64,000 nucleotides of DNA from Dethiosulfovibrio peptidovorans (GCA_002748665.1 PDTB01000023.1:1-64000); one strand, 5' to 3'; counted from the first letter of the stretch, positions 7,792 to 15,870 are shown. Made by a program: numbers and translations. The notes: generated by a model not told the origin, from the letters alone.

Positions 7792-8286
7792 ATGAATAAA
7801 AAAGACTTCGTTTTTCGGCCGATTGGCATAATTCGTTCCTCACACAAAAAACTCTCTGAAATCCCAATACAACCGGTGTTTTCTCAGGGCATCAAGGGCA
7901 CCGTCATAGTCAATCCTGAATTTGCCGAAGGATTGATGGATTTGAATGGATTTTCCCATATCTATTTATTTTATTATTTTCATAAATTAGAGCAAACCTC
8001 TCTGCATGTAAAGCCATATCTATCAGAACAAACGCACGGAATTTTTGCAACACGAGCCCCGCATCGTCCTAATAAAATTGGCATGAGTCTCGTTAAACTA
8101 AATTCTATTGAATGCAACGTTCTTTACATAGAAGAGGTCGATATCTTGGACGAAACTCCTTTACTTGATATAAAACCATACATACGACGCTTTGATGCGA
8201 GGGAAAATGTGATATCTGGTTGGCAAGACGAGGTTTCTGATGATGTTGCTTTTTATAAAGGCCTCAGAGGATTTAAAAAGCAATAG
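7792..8286 (+). CDS. trmO: TrmO/TsaA-family tRNA (N6-threonylcarbamoyladenosine37) methyltransferase
   Basis: The 164-residue product has the hallmarks of the TsaA/UPF0066 beta-barrel family: FRPIGIIRSSHKKLSEIPIQ at the N-terminus, GFSHIYLFYYFH, the SAM-binding segment GIFATRAPHRPNKIGMSLVK, the DILDETPLLDIKPYI motif and a C-terminal SGWQDE. In characterised members the enzyme N6-methylates t6A37 of tRNA-Thr using SAM. AAAGGAGGAG precedes the ATG. Such small standalone TsaA genes are often found in mobile regions, and this one follows an attC-like element, so it may be a cassette gene rather than the core copy. Confidence 0.85.
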   Translation: MNKKDFVFRPIGIIRSSHKKLSEIPIQPVFSQGIKGTVIVNPEFAEGLMDLNGFSHIYLFYYFHKLEQTSLHVKPYLSEQTHGIFATRAPHRPNKIGMSLVKLNSIECNVLYIEEVDILDETPLLDIKPYIRRFDARENVISGWQDEVSDDVAFYKGLRGFKKQ

Positions 8287-8875
8287 TATTTTTAATAAAA
8301 TTGCTGCGCTGGGCGGAGGTTGTACCTTGCTTCATCTCTGCCAGTGAGATTATTCGTTCGGTAGTGTTAGAGAAGGTCTTTGTGGTGAATTTTTTAAGGT
8401 TTGGCTTTGTTGGGATATCCAATGATCGCAGGAAAAGAAGATACAAAAAAATTATACTTTTAGATGCTTTCAAACTTGAAAACCATGTAGTATCGGTTTG
8501 AGAGATCTGACCAATAATATCACTCGATACTCATACCTAATGGATGAAGTCGGGTGCATTATTTCTTGTGTAAAAATACCGTCCAGCACTCACTGAAAAG
8601 AGCAAAAATAACAGCTCAACGGTTCTTTTGTGGTTCTTTTTTTGACAGCTTCCACTGTTGCTTTGGGCTTGGGTATTAGAGGTCCTCTGTATAACAAGAA
8701 CCAGGATACACGATTTGATCATGTTATGTTCAAGAAAGATATTTACATAAGTTCTGTAATAAACAGATATTCTTGATGTTGAAGCGGACTGATAGAGCAA
8801 GAGTACTCTTTGTCCTGATAACTTAGTATTCGTTCTAATATGCTCATAAAAGCAGAACATTGAAAGGAGTCGATT
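8287..8875 (+). other. gene-free stretch of about 590 bp
   Basis: There is no open frame with a credible start or protein-like composition on either strand. The long minus-strand frame through 8537-9040 overlaps the next gene and has no supporting features. No attC-like site was found behind trmO here. A weak AAGGAG stands before the next gene. Confidence 0.4.
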
Positions 8876-9895
8876 ATGAAAAATTTGCCAGATATGATAA
8901 TTGTTCCTGATAAGCTCTTTGATTTCCAATATGGTGTTGTCAAAGGGCAGATGCTCATGACCGCAGTGGATCTGAAGATATTCAATTATACTGTCGAACC
9001 AACAACTTCCAATGATGTGGCCAGATCGATCGGCACACATCCGGGGAATACAGAACTGTTTCTTAATGCACTTGCATCAATTGGACTGCTTGTGAAGAAA
9101 GATGGGGCCTTCCGTAACACGGAACTGAGTGATGCATTTCTTGTGGAGGGTAAGGAAACCTCTCTTGGAGGCTTCCTTAGATTCAACGAGATGTTTCTGT
9201 TCAAGAATACTGACGATATGAAGACCGCCGTCCTCAACGGTCCTGCTTCTCATGAGAATGGGGAAATGGATGTAAAGGCCCAGTACAACACGACCATGCT
9301 CATGAGCAATTTTGCTCGAAGCGGACCGTCTCAGGCCGTAGCTAAAACCATAGCCGAATTGCCCGAATTTAAAGATTTTACGAAGATGCTCGATCTGGGG
9401 GGAGGGCACGGACTTGATGCCATTGCTACAGTAAAGATGCATCGATCAATGAATGGCGTTGTTTTTGACAAAGCGGCAGCTGTGCAGGCCGCGAAAGATA
9501 ATATCTGTGAATACGGCATGGAAGGGCGGATGAGTGTTCTTGCAGGAGATTACCTTATAGATTCTATCGGTTCAGGCTATGATCTAATCCTTGCAAAGGG
9601 AACGCTCAATTTTGCAGGTCCTAATCTTGAGAGCGTGGTTCATAAGATTTTTGACGCCCTGAACGAAGGTGGAGTTTTCGTCTCAATTCACGATGGCTTG
9701 ACTGCAGAACGAACGAATCCCGAGGCAATGGTCGTGGGTTGGCTCCCTTTTGCTCTGAGTGCCCGAGATGTCTCCCTTGCAAAAGAACGGATTCCCAATG
9801 CGATGACTACGGTTGGTTTTTCGGGATTGGAAACTCGCCCATACCATTTTCCTCTTGGTGGAGAGTTGGATATGGTCGTGGGGAGAAAGTCGTAG
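8876..9895 (+). CDS. winged-helix plus SAM O-methyltransferase (plant-OMT / hydroxyindole-OMT type)
   Basis: The 339-residue product has an N-terminal winged-helix dimerisation region (about residues 15-100, with SNDVARSIGTHPGNTELFLN) and a C-terminal class I methyltransferase domain with motif I TKMLDLGGGHGLDAIATV, then VFDKAAAV, DYLIDSIGSGYDLILAKGTL and an EGGVFVSIHDG segment. This is the architecture of acetylserotonin O-methyltransferase and polyketide O-methyltransferases. The substrate is unknown. The start is supported by AAAGGAG 7 bases upstream. A decayed attC-like site follows, which suggests capture as a cassette, although 1 kb is long for one. Confidence 0.8.
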   Translation: MKNLPDMIIVPDKLFDFQYGVVKGQMLMTAVDLKIFNYTVEPTTSNDVARSIGTHPGNTELFLNALASIGLLVKKDGAFRNTELSDAFLVEGKETSLGGFLRFNEMFLFKNTDDMKTAVLNGPASHENGEMDVKAQYNTTMLMSNFARSGPSQAVAKTIAELPEFKDFTKMLDLGGGHGLDAIATVKMHRSMNGVVFDKAAAVQAAKDNICEYGMEGRMSVLAGDYLIDSIGSGYDLILAKGTLNFAGPNLESVVHKIFDALNEGGVFVSIHDGLTAERTNPEAMVVGWLPFALSARDVSLAKERIPNAMTTVGFSGLETRPYHFPLGGELDMVVGRKS

Positions 9896-9908
9896 ATGAA
9901 AAACTGAC

Positions 9909-9966
9909 ACACAATCAAGTTGTTTCACCGGAATTGTTCCACTCGGCGGTGAATTTATATTTATGT
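9909..9966 (+). other. degenerate attC-like site
   Basis: The sequence aligns over its length to the site at 922: CAAGTTGTTTCACCGGAATT, then TTCCACTCGGCGGT, against CAAGTCGTTACACCGGACTC and TTCCACTCGTCGGT. The right core is TTTATGT, one change from GTTATGT, at the same spacing. The left core (ACACAAT) is degenerate. Confidence 0.5.
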
Positions 9967-9982
9967 TTTGGGGAGAAGCTAT

Positions 9983-10468
9983 ATGATTAGAGAAATAACA
10001 AAATCAGATTTTGAATCATTTTGGCCAATGTTTTCGCAGATTATTCAGGCTCAAGAAACCTACACGTTTGACTCTGACATGACGCTTGAGCAATCGTTCA
10101 GCCTATGGTGCGAAATACCGCTCGAAACCTATGTTTTTGTCGAGAATGATGTGGTTCTTGGTAGTTATTACATTAAGCCAAATTCAATGGGTCCAAGTCG
10201 TCATATTTGCAATTGTGGCTATATGGTATCAAGTGAGGCTAGAGGCAAGGGTATCGCTCATCGTATGTGTGAGCATTCTCAACAGAAAGCAATCGAGCTG
10301 GGGTTTGAGGCAATGCAGTTTAATAGCGTTGTGTCTACGAATGAGGTCGCAGTTCGGCTTTGGAAAAAGCTCGGCTTTAGTATCATAGGCACTATTTCCA
10401 AGGCGTATAAACACCCTCAATTAGGGTATATGGATAGCTACGTCATGTATAAATGGCTACGAACATAA
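9983..10468 (+). CDS. GNAT-family N-acetyltransferase
   Basis: The 161-residue product is a complete GNAT fold: MIREITKSDFESFWPMF at the start, a VVLGSYYIKPN beta-strand pair, and the acetyl-CoA pyrophosphate loop VSSEARGKGIAHRMCEH (R/Q-x-x-G-x-G) at about residues 83-99. Then come NEVAVRLWKKLGFSIIGT near the end and a final YMDSYVMYKWL. It resembles the phosphinothricin/amino-acid acetyltransferase branch; the substrate is not readable. The ATG at 9983 is preferred over a TTG at 9968 because GGGGAGAAGC precedes it. The stop overlaps an attC-like site. GNAT genes are typical integron cassette cargo. Confidence 0.85.
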   Translation: MIREITKSDFESFWPMFSQIIQAQETYTFDSDMTLEQSFSLWCEIPLETYVFVENDVVLGSYYIKPNSMGPSRHICNCGYMVSSEARGKGIAHRMCEHSQQKAIELGFEAMQFNSVVSTNEVAVRLWKKLGFSIIGTISKAYKHPQLGYMDSYVMYKWLRT

Positions 10469-10520
10469 CAAGTCGTTTTCATTGAACTCATCACAGTCAT
10501 AGGCGATCTCTAGGTTATTA
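10463..10520 (+). other. attC-like recombination site, 58 bp
   Basis: ACATAAC at the left contains the stop codon of the acetyltransferase gene and is followed by AAGTCGTT, giving the motif AACAAGTCGTT shared exactly with the sites at 922 and 7236. The right end GGCGATCTCTAGGTTATTA holds a GTTATTA core that pairs with the left end at 5 of 7 positions. Confidence 0.55.
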
Positions 10521-10673
10521 GGTGATATGATCGAGTCATATCAATCGCCTTAATTTATAAGTTAAAATTGATCAAGTTTTCCAATAAGCATATAGCCATA
10601 TGCCCCATCTAAATTGGCTGCACTGCATTTCGACCGTCACTAATCTTGGCTTTCCGCTATAAAACAAATATAC

Positions 10674-10730
10674 AGTCGGACAGGGAAAACAGTCTTGCTG
10701 CACTCTGCGGCTTGTCCTGGCCAATTATGC
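10674..10730 (+). other. weak attC-like right end
   Basis: The right end CTCTGCGGCTTGTCCTGGCC followed by AATTATGCTCA resembles the one ending at 6251. GGACAGG and TTGTCC inside it can pair. The left core is not convincing. It lies 24 bases before the next gene, where a preceding cassette's site would be expected. Confidence 0.25.
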
Positions 10731-10754
10731 TCAATGTGAGTCGGAAGGGGAGCA

Positions 10755-11051
10755 ATGAAAAATCCAGACAGAGAAAGAATTTCATGTCTTGAAAACCTTC
10801 CCAATGTTGGAAAGGCAATTGCAGACAGGCTTCGATTGATTGGCGTTGATCATCCCAAAAAATTGATAGGGAAATGCCCTTTGGAGCTATACGATCAACT
10901 TTGCACTGTAACAGAGAAAAGGTATGATCCCTGTGTCATTGATGTATTTATGTCTATTGTTCATTTTATGGAAAGTGGTGAGGCGTTACCATGGTGGTTG
11001 TTCACCGCTGCGAGAAAGAAAATTTTAAAAAGAGAAAGGGGGCCTATATGA
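10755..11051 (+). CDS. Cdd1-type helix-hairpin-helix protein ('pathogenicity locus' family)
   Basis: The 98-residue product carries one HhH motif near the N-terminus (ENLPNVGKAIADRLRLIGV, residues 14-32). Then come the family-typical CPLELYDQLCTVTEKRYDPC with two cysteines, a CVIDVFMSIVHFM helix, and ALPWWLFTAARKK at the C-terminus. This is the layout of the Cdd1 family, presumed to bind nucleic acid without sequence specificity. GGAAGGGGAG precedes the ATG. Small Cdd1 genes are frequent passengers on integrons and genomic islands. A DNA-related role is inferred from the HhH fold only. Confidence 0.75.
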   Translation: MKNPDRERISCLENLPNVGKAIADRLRLIGVDHPKKLIGKCPLELYDQLCTVTEKRYDPCVIDVFMSIVHFMESGEALPWWLFTAARKKILKRERGPI

Positions 11052-11192
11052 TTGTATAATAATATGCGTTCCCTTAGTCGAAAGACATTTGGTTTTTATA
11101 GAAGTCTTTTGTTGTAAGAATTTTTAATAAAAATTAAGATATATTTAGATTTTAATATATAAAAGATTATATTTGCTTTTGCTTCCTGAAAG

Positions 11193-11636
11193 ATGAATAA
11201 CATGATAAAGGGCGTTAGTTTGATGTTTTATAATATAAAAATAAAATGCCCCTGTTGTCATCAAAGGGCTTTAAGTTTAAAAAAGTTGTTCTGGGCTGGT
11301 ATAAAATCGCCAACCCAATGCCCAATATGTAAGACGAGGGTTTTTGTTAAAAAAAAATGGTCGAGAGTGTATTGGATGCTACAGACTAGTGGCTTAATAA
11401 TATTTTCCTTGTTTGCTGGGTTTTATTTTTATGGTGTATGGGGAGGTTTTTTAGCTTTTTGTCTGTCCATAGGTGTTGGGTATTGTATCCGCTATATTGA
11501 GTGCAAATATCTAAACCCTGCACGGATAACTCCAGAAGAGGAAAAAAGAAGTGAATCGAAAAAAATCTTGGGAACCATTGTTTCTCTGTTATGCTGTTTA
11601 GCAGCGTTCATAGCTTTAGCGCTCAAAATAAAATAA
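11193..11636 (+). CDS. small zinc-ribbon membrane protein
   Basis: The 147-residue product has an N-terminal zinc ribbon (KCPCCHQRALS ... TQCPICKTRV, cysteine pairs at about residues 19-22 and 43-46). Then come two close membrane segments (about 64-84 and 86-100), a charged loop PARITPEEEKRSESK and a third membrane helix at the C-terminus. The layout resembles small uncharacterised membrane proteins of cassette and island DNA. Starts at 11193 or 11223 are both possible; neither has a strong ribosome binding site. The stop overlaps an attC-like site. Function unknown. Confidence 0.65.
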   Translation: MNNMIKGVSLMFYNIKIKCPCCHQRALSLKKLFWAGIKSPTQCPICKTRVFVKKKWSRVYWMLQTSGLIIFSLFAGFYFYGVWGGFLAFCLSIGVGYCIRYIECKYLNPARITPEEEKRSESKKILGTIVSLLCCLAAFIALALKIK

Positions 11637-11687
11637 CAAACAGTTTCACCGTGATCGCTTTATTCGAAGGAGGATCCATCGTTTACT
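11631..11687 (+). other. degenerate attC-like site, 57 bp
   Basis: AAATAACAAACAGTTTCACCG at the left resembles AACAAGTCGTT/ACACCGG of the better sites, and GTTTACT stands exactly 50 bases downstream, where the right core is found in the sites at 922 and 7236. The core itself matches GTTRRRY at only 5 of 7 positions. Confidence 0.4.
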
Positions 11688-11748
11688 GTAAAATGTATAA
11701 CTGAAAAATGAATATTAGGAAGGTAAGAACCTGCGTGGAGGTAACGTC

Positions 11749-11888
11749 ATGAAACTCTCAGTCCGTATTTTGCTCTCTCTGCTCGTAGTCTTTCCTGGTT
11801 CTCCGGGCTTTCTGTCCGAACCAATGCGCAATCCGGTTTCTACATCAGCGCCGAGGAATTGAATCCGAAGCAGGCGGGGTGTGAATGA
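11749..11888 (+). pseudogene. N-terminal fragment of an exported protein gene
   Basis: The frame from the ATG encodes a signal peptide (MKLSVRILLSLLVVFPGSPG) but stops at 11863. A neighbouring frame reads NAQSGFYISAEELNPKQAG over the same stretch. This fits the mature start of an outer-membrane or autotransporter-like protein after one frameshift. Both frames are closed by 11888. Only a short 5' fragment survives. Confidence 0.4.
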
Positions 11889-12423
11889 CGGGTTTCTCTT
11901 CACCGTCTGATGCTTGAGAAGTTGATTGTGCAACCGGAATCTGATTTTTTTTAGTTTCCCTAACTAAAGATATGATGGACGGTGTGCCACATATTCGGAA
12001 ACTAATGCCTACAACGCAAGTGTATAGAGGCTCGGCGCATCGGTTCCGTTGGAGTACGCGATCTAATGGCAGCATAGACGCCGTGACTTTCATGCCCATG
12101 GCTCGAACTATCGCCGACCTTCATGGTCTGAGCTCTGAAAAGATGTTCAATTTGGCTCCAATCTGGTTTTTGTTTTTTCTTTGTATCTGGGGCAGTTGTT
12201 CACAGGAAAGCCATAGGGATTTATCCTTTGAGGGAGAATCCCAAAATTTGCCTGAAGAAAAGTCTGGTTCTGGTCTGACACTCTTGCTGTTCTCGGAGAA
12301 GTGGGGAGGGTAGCGAGGTGCCCGCTGAGAAATCGAGAGTGGCGTATTGTTTGGCTTGTTGCAACGTGGAGAAGTTTTTATATAGCTATTGCATACGATA
12401 AGGTCATAATGCGACGTGTTGTT
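11889..12423 (+). other. stretch without a credible gene
   Basis: A 113-codon frame at 11972-12313 is open, but it lacks a ribosome binding site, has odd composition and shows no family likeness. I take it as chance. Nothing else is visible before the convergent permease gene that ends at 12424. Confidence 0.35.
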
Positions 12424-13389
12424 TTATGGAGCTTCTCCAAATATTTTATCTGTAAACTTAACATACCACGCTGCAGATTGAACCTGTATGATATATGCCA
12501 TTGCTATTATTATGGATATTTCGGATCCCCTTTCTGCGAAAGCTGTCATTGCTATGGCCAAGGCAATTGACAAGTTTCTCATGACAGTACCATAAACTAT
12601 AGCAATCCCGTCATTTCTATTAAAAAATATTTTTCCTATAAAAGTGCTAATTGAAAAGTTAATTAAGTACAGTAAAGATATTGGTATTAAATAATCTATA
12701 AGGACAGTTGGATTCGTCGCAATGTTTTTTGCTTTTAAGCACATCGCGACATAAACAATTCCGAGTACCCCAAGGGTTGAAAGGGCAGGGAATTTTTGTT
12801 TTATGTTTTTTTGATAGCGTTCCTTGCCGAATCTTTTTATAATTATTTTTTTTGTTAAATACCCAAAGACCATCGGCAAAAGGACGACTATTGCAATCGA
12901 TGTAAATATTTTTTGCATTGGTATCTCTATAACTTCTCCCATTAGAAATTTCGCATAGAACGGTGTCGCAATCGATCCTAAAATCAATCCCACGACTGTC
13001 ATTTTAATGGCTACATTTATATTTCCCTTTGCAAACCCCGTCCATGATATGGTCATTCCACTGGTTGGAAGCAACGCAGCAAAAAGAAGTCCTAAAATAA
13101 TCATGGGTGAATCTGGGAAAAAATAAATTCCCAAATAATAGGCGATAAAAGGAATAATTCCAAAATTAATAAGTTGGGCTGTGATCTGACATTTCATACC
13201 TTCAAGAGAAAACAGTTTTTCCAATTGTAGGTTGACCATCATTGGATAAACCATCAAGAAGGTTAGAGGCATGACAGAGACTTTCACAAAAGACATGTCA
13301 AAGTAGTACCCTGACAAAATACCCAATATCATCATTGCAGGGATCGTCCAGATCAAATTTTTTTGTAAAAATAATAGTATTTTCCACAT
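12424..13389 (-). CDS. ACR3 / bile-acid:sodium symporter (SBF)-type permease
   Basis: The 321-residue product is a polytopic membrane protein of about ten helices. Family-typical features include the first helix LIWTIPAMMILGILSGYYF, the VSVMPLTFLMVYPMMVNLQL helix, the LLPTSGMTISWTGFAKGN loop (like the ACR3 arsenite carriers) and an IAIVYGTVMRNLSIALAIA helix near the C-terminus. ACR3 proteins export arsenite; related SBF members carry organic anions, so the substrate is only inferred. No arsR or arsC lies next to it. The second ATG is chosen because AGGAG lies 6 bases ahead of it; the first ATG would overlap that site. It is the only minus-strand protein gene in the window. Confidence 0.75.
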   Translation of the reverse strand: MWKILLFLQKNLIWTIPAMMILGILSGYYFDMSFVKVSVMPLTFLMVYPMMVNLQLEKLFSLEGMKCQITAQLINFGIIPFIAYYLGIYFFPDSPMIILGLLFAALLPTSGMTISWTGFAKGNINVAIKMTVVGLILGSIATPFYAKFLMGEVIEIPMQKIFTSIAIVVLLPMVFGYLTKKIIIKRFGKERYQKNIKQKFPALSTLGVLGIVYVAMCLKAKNIATNPTVLIDYLIPISLLYLINFSISTFIGKIFFNRNDGIAIVYGTVMRNLSIALAIAMTAFAERGSEISIIIAMAYIIQVQSAAWYVKFTDKIFGEAP

Positions 13390-13500
13390 AGGCATCTCCT
13401 GATATTTTTATTAGGTTGGCTAGAAGTGACTTTGTTGTACGAGTTCGCTGATCGGGTTCAAGCAGCTCCTATCCTGACATGTCATACCGTAACTCTAAAC

Positions 13501-13528
13501 ATTATACCTTTAAAATAGTGATACAAGT
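13501..13528 (-). promoter_or_regulatory. possible promoter of the permease gene
   Basis: On the minus strand a perfect TATAAT (13501-13506) lies about 110 bases before the permease start. The -35 region (ACTTGT, 16-bp spacing) is poor. Tentative. Confidence 0.3.
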
Positions 13529-13705
13529 ACATCAGGGGGCCTATACCTCACCTCATATTTTGAAATCTGAACGCATCCGCATTAAAAAACATATCCTGGG
13601 AACAGCGACAAACCATACCAAATAAGAGTTAAAAATAGGCGTGCCTCGCCACCGATTTCCCTGCACAGGACGGCTTGTACCGCCGTTCAAGTGATCGCTC
13701 CTGAG

Positions 13706-13990
13706 TTCATCATCAGGTACGGGAATCGAGTGATGATATTAGGTAAGGTTCATCAATCCTATGGCGCTTCAGGCTCGTACCTTCCATATGGCTCGAACTC
13801 TCAGGTTGTCTATCTTCGTTGCCTGAAATCCGAAAACGTATCCCACTCGACTTCGGAGTTTGGAGTGATTGCGATTTTCCTGCTTGTCATACCAGGTGAT
13901 GGGGTGCGCTGTATCCCTTGCGTTGGAGTTCTACTCCGTAGTCCCGTTCCTCTAGTCAGGAATTTTTCTCATGGCTTCAATTCTTCTGGA
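13706..13990 (-). mobile_element. IS5-family transposase remnant (C-terminal part)
   Basis: On the minus strand one frame reads ITWYDKQENRNHSKLRSRVG and then YVFGFQATKIDNLRVRAIWK, followed by VRA*SAIGLMNLT*. This is the conserved end of IS5-type DDE transposases, which typically have (S/N)Rxx(S)xxRxRVEHxFGFQ, then R.IG..RA and GLxNLxYN. Several stops, no start and no inverted repeats that I can find show that it is a dead fragment. The remaining 5' part seems lost or scrambled. Confidence 0.6.
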
Positions 13991-14373
13991 ATAGCCATAT
14001 GCTCTTGACGTCAGGGGCTTGTGCCTCGAGGAAGATGCCGAGAAAGAGCCTGAAGGACAGCCTGTGTCTCTGATCTGAAACTTCATGCGGCGTCACCCGA
14101 CAGCTCCTACAGCGCCTGGAGGACTAAAACCTTGAACATAAGATAAAGAAGGGAGCTTACCCCTATGAATCCCTGAATCGTGCATCTTTTCAAGGGAGTC
14201 GAAAGGTGATTTCTTCTGCAAAGATACCTCGTGGTCTCAGTGGGTTCCATCTCTTCTGAAATGTTTAGTTATGATCGGTGTTGTACATCCCTATCCTGGG
14301 GCGTTGGCTTTTCTTCTTAAAAAAGGTGTTTTAGAGATGCCCGTAAGTCAAACAACGGGAGGCAAAGTTGCTT
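13991..14373 (+). other. gene-free stretch
   Basis: No credible gene, RNA or repeat is visible. A frame from 14271 runs into the next gene in another register and lacks protein-like composition. GGGAGG near 14359 serves the HEAT-like gene that follows. Confidence 0.35.
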
Positions 14374-15282
14374 ATGGAAATAAAAATAACAAACTGGAAA
14401 AGAGGGATCGCTGTTGTCAGCCTCGTGGTTGTAGCATTCTGTGTGCATTATTTTACTCACTACTACAATCCAGAACTTGATGAAACGATCACGGCATTAC
14501 AATCGAACAACCCAGCTACCATCGCCCAGGCTCTTTTAAAAACCTCCGAGTTTGGTATGGCCAAAGGACATAAGCTGATCCCCCATATTCTTCCATTGCT
14601 CAGCGATAAAAGACTCGTAAAGAAAGACGCTTCACAAAAAATGATCCATAAGGTCCAATCTTTGCCGGAAGCGGCCCCTGGAATGGATAAATATCTGCGT
14701 GGCATCCATACCATCGGATTCTCTGCAGCTATGACGATCCAGTCGTTGGTAATCGTTGATGTGCTTCATGTTTGGTGGATCGGTGGAAAGGCGAAGAAAC
14801 GTATTATATCCTATGTAACGGAGGAGATCGATCCGTATGATGAATATACCATATCCAACGCGCTGCTTGCCGTCGGGCACATTCGTGCCAAGCGATTACT
14901 TCCTTTTTGGTTTCAATGCTTGGCTATCAAATCGGAATCCATACGTGTTCACGCCCTGGCTGGTTTATGGTATTACATCTATGATCGGACCCATGGTTTG
15001 TTTACATGGAAGCCGGATGAGGAGATATCCCCAGCTATGGTCAGAAACCTCGAACGTTGTCTCGACGATCCCTCTCCATATATTCGGCAAGAAGCCAAGA
15101 ATGTGATGCGTCAGCTAAAAAAACGGGTTTTTCCTTTTGGGGCGAATAGTATAGTTGATCGGGGGGAAAACCGCCTCCTCGCAACATATTTTCAGAAGAT
15201 ATCAGAAAGAAGAGAGAAACATGGTTGTACCAGTAAACAAAACAGAACTGATAGAAGTCATTCAAAAAAATTAAAAAACTGA
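14374..15282 (+). CDS. membrane-anchored HEAT-repeat-like protein, C-terminus possibly altered
   Basis: The 302-residue product has one N-terminal membrane helix (about residues 10-28) and then paired helices of HEAT type: IAQALLKTSEFGMAKGHKLI, YTISNALLAVGHIRAKRLLP, ESIRVHALAGLWYYI and a DDPSPYIRQEAKNVMRQL repeat near residue 235. Such repeats bind proteins; no catalytic motif is present. The ATG at 14374 has GGGAGG ahead. The last 20 or so codons are read over the start of a different gene remnant (ClbS-like, other frame) and look non-native, so the original end of the protein may be lost. Function unknown. Confidence 0.55.
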   Translation: MEIKITNWKRGIAVVSLVVVAFCVHYFTHYYNPELDETITALQSNNPATIAQALLKTSEFGMAKGHKLIPHILPLLSDKRLVKKDASQKMIHKVQSLPEAAPGMDKYLRGIHTIGFSAAMTIQSLVIVDVLHVWWIGGKAKKRIISYVTEEIDPYDEYTISNALLAVGHIRAKRLLPFWFQCLAIKSESIRVHALAGLWYYIYDRTHGLFTWKPDEEISPAMVRNLERCLDDPSPYIRQEAKNVMRQLKKRVFPFGANSIVDRGENRLLATYFQKISERREKHGCTSKQNRTDRSHSKKLKN

Positions 15283-15374
15283 GAGAAGATCTTGATACTA
15301 TCCCACCAGAACTGACGGAGAAAAAAGATAACCCTGCTTGGCTGTCGTTTTTTCTCAATGCCGTGGCTGCTTGA
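15221..15374 (+). pseudogene. ClbS/DfsB-like N-terminal fragment, frameshifted
   Basis: The frame starts MVVPVNKTELIEVIQKN, closely resembling the N-terminus of ClbS/DfsB four-helix proteins. After a slip in an A-rich run it continues as KKLREDLDTIPPELTEK and stops at 15374 after WLSFFLNAVAA. The family is usually about 170 residues, so most of the gene is missing. It overlaps the end of the HEAT-like gene in another frame, which suggests a junction created by deletion. Confidence 0.5.
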
Positions 15375-15436
15375 TGTTGTCTTTGACATGGAACATAACA
15401 CAGCAACCCTGATTTCATTATCCTGTGATCAAAGAA

Positions 15437-15471
15437 CGAAAAAGGGTTCCAGCAACTCTGCCGGAACCCTT
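15437..15471 (-). terminator. rho-independent terminator of the tRNA-Val transcript
   Basis: AAGGGTTCC (15442-15450) and GGAACCCTT (15463-15471) form a perfect 9-bp stem. Read on the minus strand the hairpin is followed by TTTTT. It lies just beyond the 3' end of the tRNA. Confidence 0.85.
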
Positions 15472-15479
15472 GATATTAG

Positions 15480-15554
15480 TGGTGGGTGGTACAGGACTCG
15501 AACCTGTGACCTCTTCCGCGTCAAGGAAGCGTTCTACCTCTGAACTAACCACCC
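15480..15554 (-). tRNA. tRNA-Val (anticodon GAC)
   Basis: On the minus strand a full cloverleaf can be folded: acceptor GGGTGGT with ACCACCC, anticodon stem CTTCC/GGAAG around the loop TTGACGC (anticodon GAC), T arm with GGTTCGAGTCC and an encoded 3' CCA. It reads valine codons GUC/GUU. It has its own promoter and terminator. Confidence 0.95.
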
Positions 15555-15570
15555 TTCGATGAGCAACGAA

Positions 15571-15599
15571 ATTGTACAAGCGGTTCTGATTCTTGTCAA
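15571..15599 (-). promoter_or_regulatory. sigma-70-type promoter of tRNA-Val
   Basis: On the minus strand TTGACA (15594-15599) and TACAAT (15571-15576) are separated by 17 bp, ending 17 bp upstream of the tRNA 5' end. Confidence 0.85.
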
Positions 15600-15782
15600 G
15601 AAGACAGGTACTCTGAGTCAAGTTCCTTAGAATTTGACCGAAGGGCTTCCAAATCTTATAATGATTGCCGTTTTTAATCATTCGGTTGTTTTGCCTTCCT
15701 GACTCAGGAGATGACTCCAAAGGCGAGAAATATGCGTTTCCCCATATAATGACCATGCCTGGTGCTTTGTTTAATACTAAAA

Positions 15783-15870
15783 TGGCGGAGGGTGTGAGAT
15801 TCGAACTCACGGAAGCTTGCGCCTCAACGGTTTTCAAGACCGCCACCTTCGACCACTCGGTCAACCCTCC
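15783..15870 (-). tRNA. tRNA-Ser (anticodon TGA)
   Basis: On the minus strand the 88-nt molecule has acceptor GGAGGGT/ACCCTCC, a long variable arm (GAGGCGCAAGCTTC), anticodon loop CTTGAAA with TGA, T arm with GAGTTCGAATCTC, and encoded CCA. The long variable arm is specific to class II tRNAs such as serine. Confidence 0.95.

Noticed and set aside
8537-9040. Minus-strand ORF of 167 codons
   Set aside because: It overlaps a well-supported methyltransferase gene, has unlikely composition and no ribosome binding site.
11972-12313. 113-codon ORF on the + strand
   Set aside because: No ribosome binding site, no family likeness, composition unlike neighbouring proteins.
13691-14008. 105-codon + strand ORF
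   Set aside because: It is the antisense shadow of the IS5-type transposase remnant.
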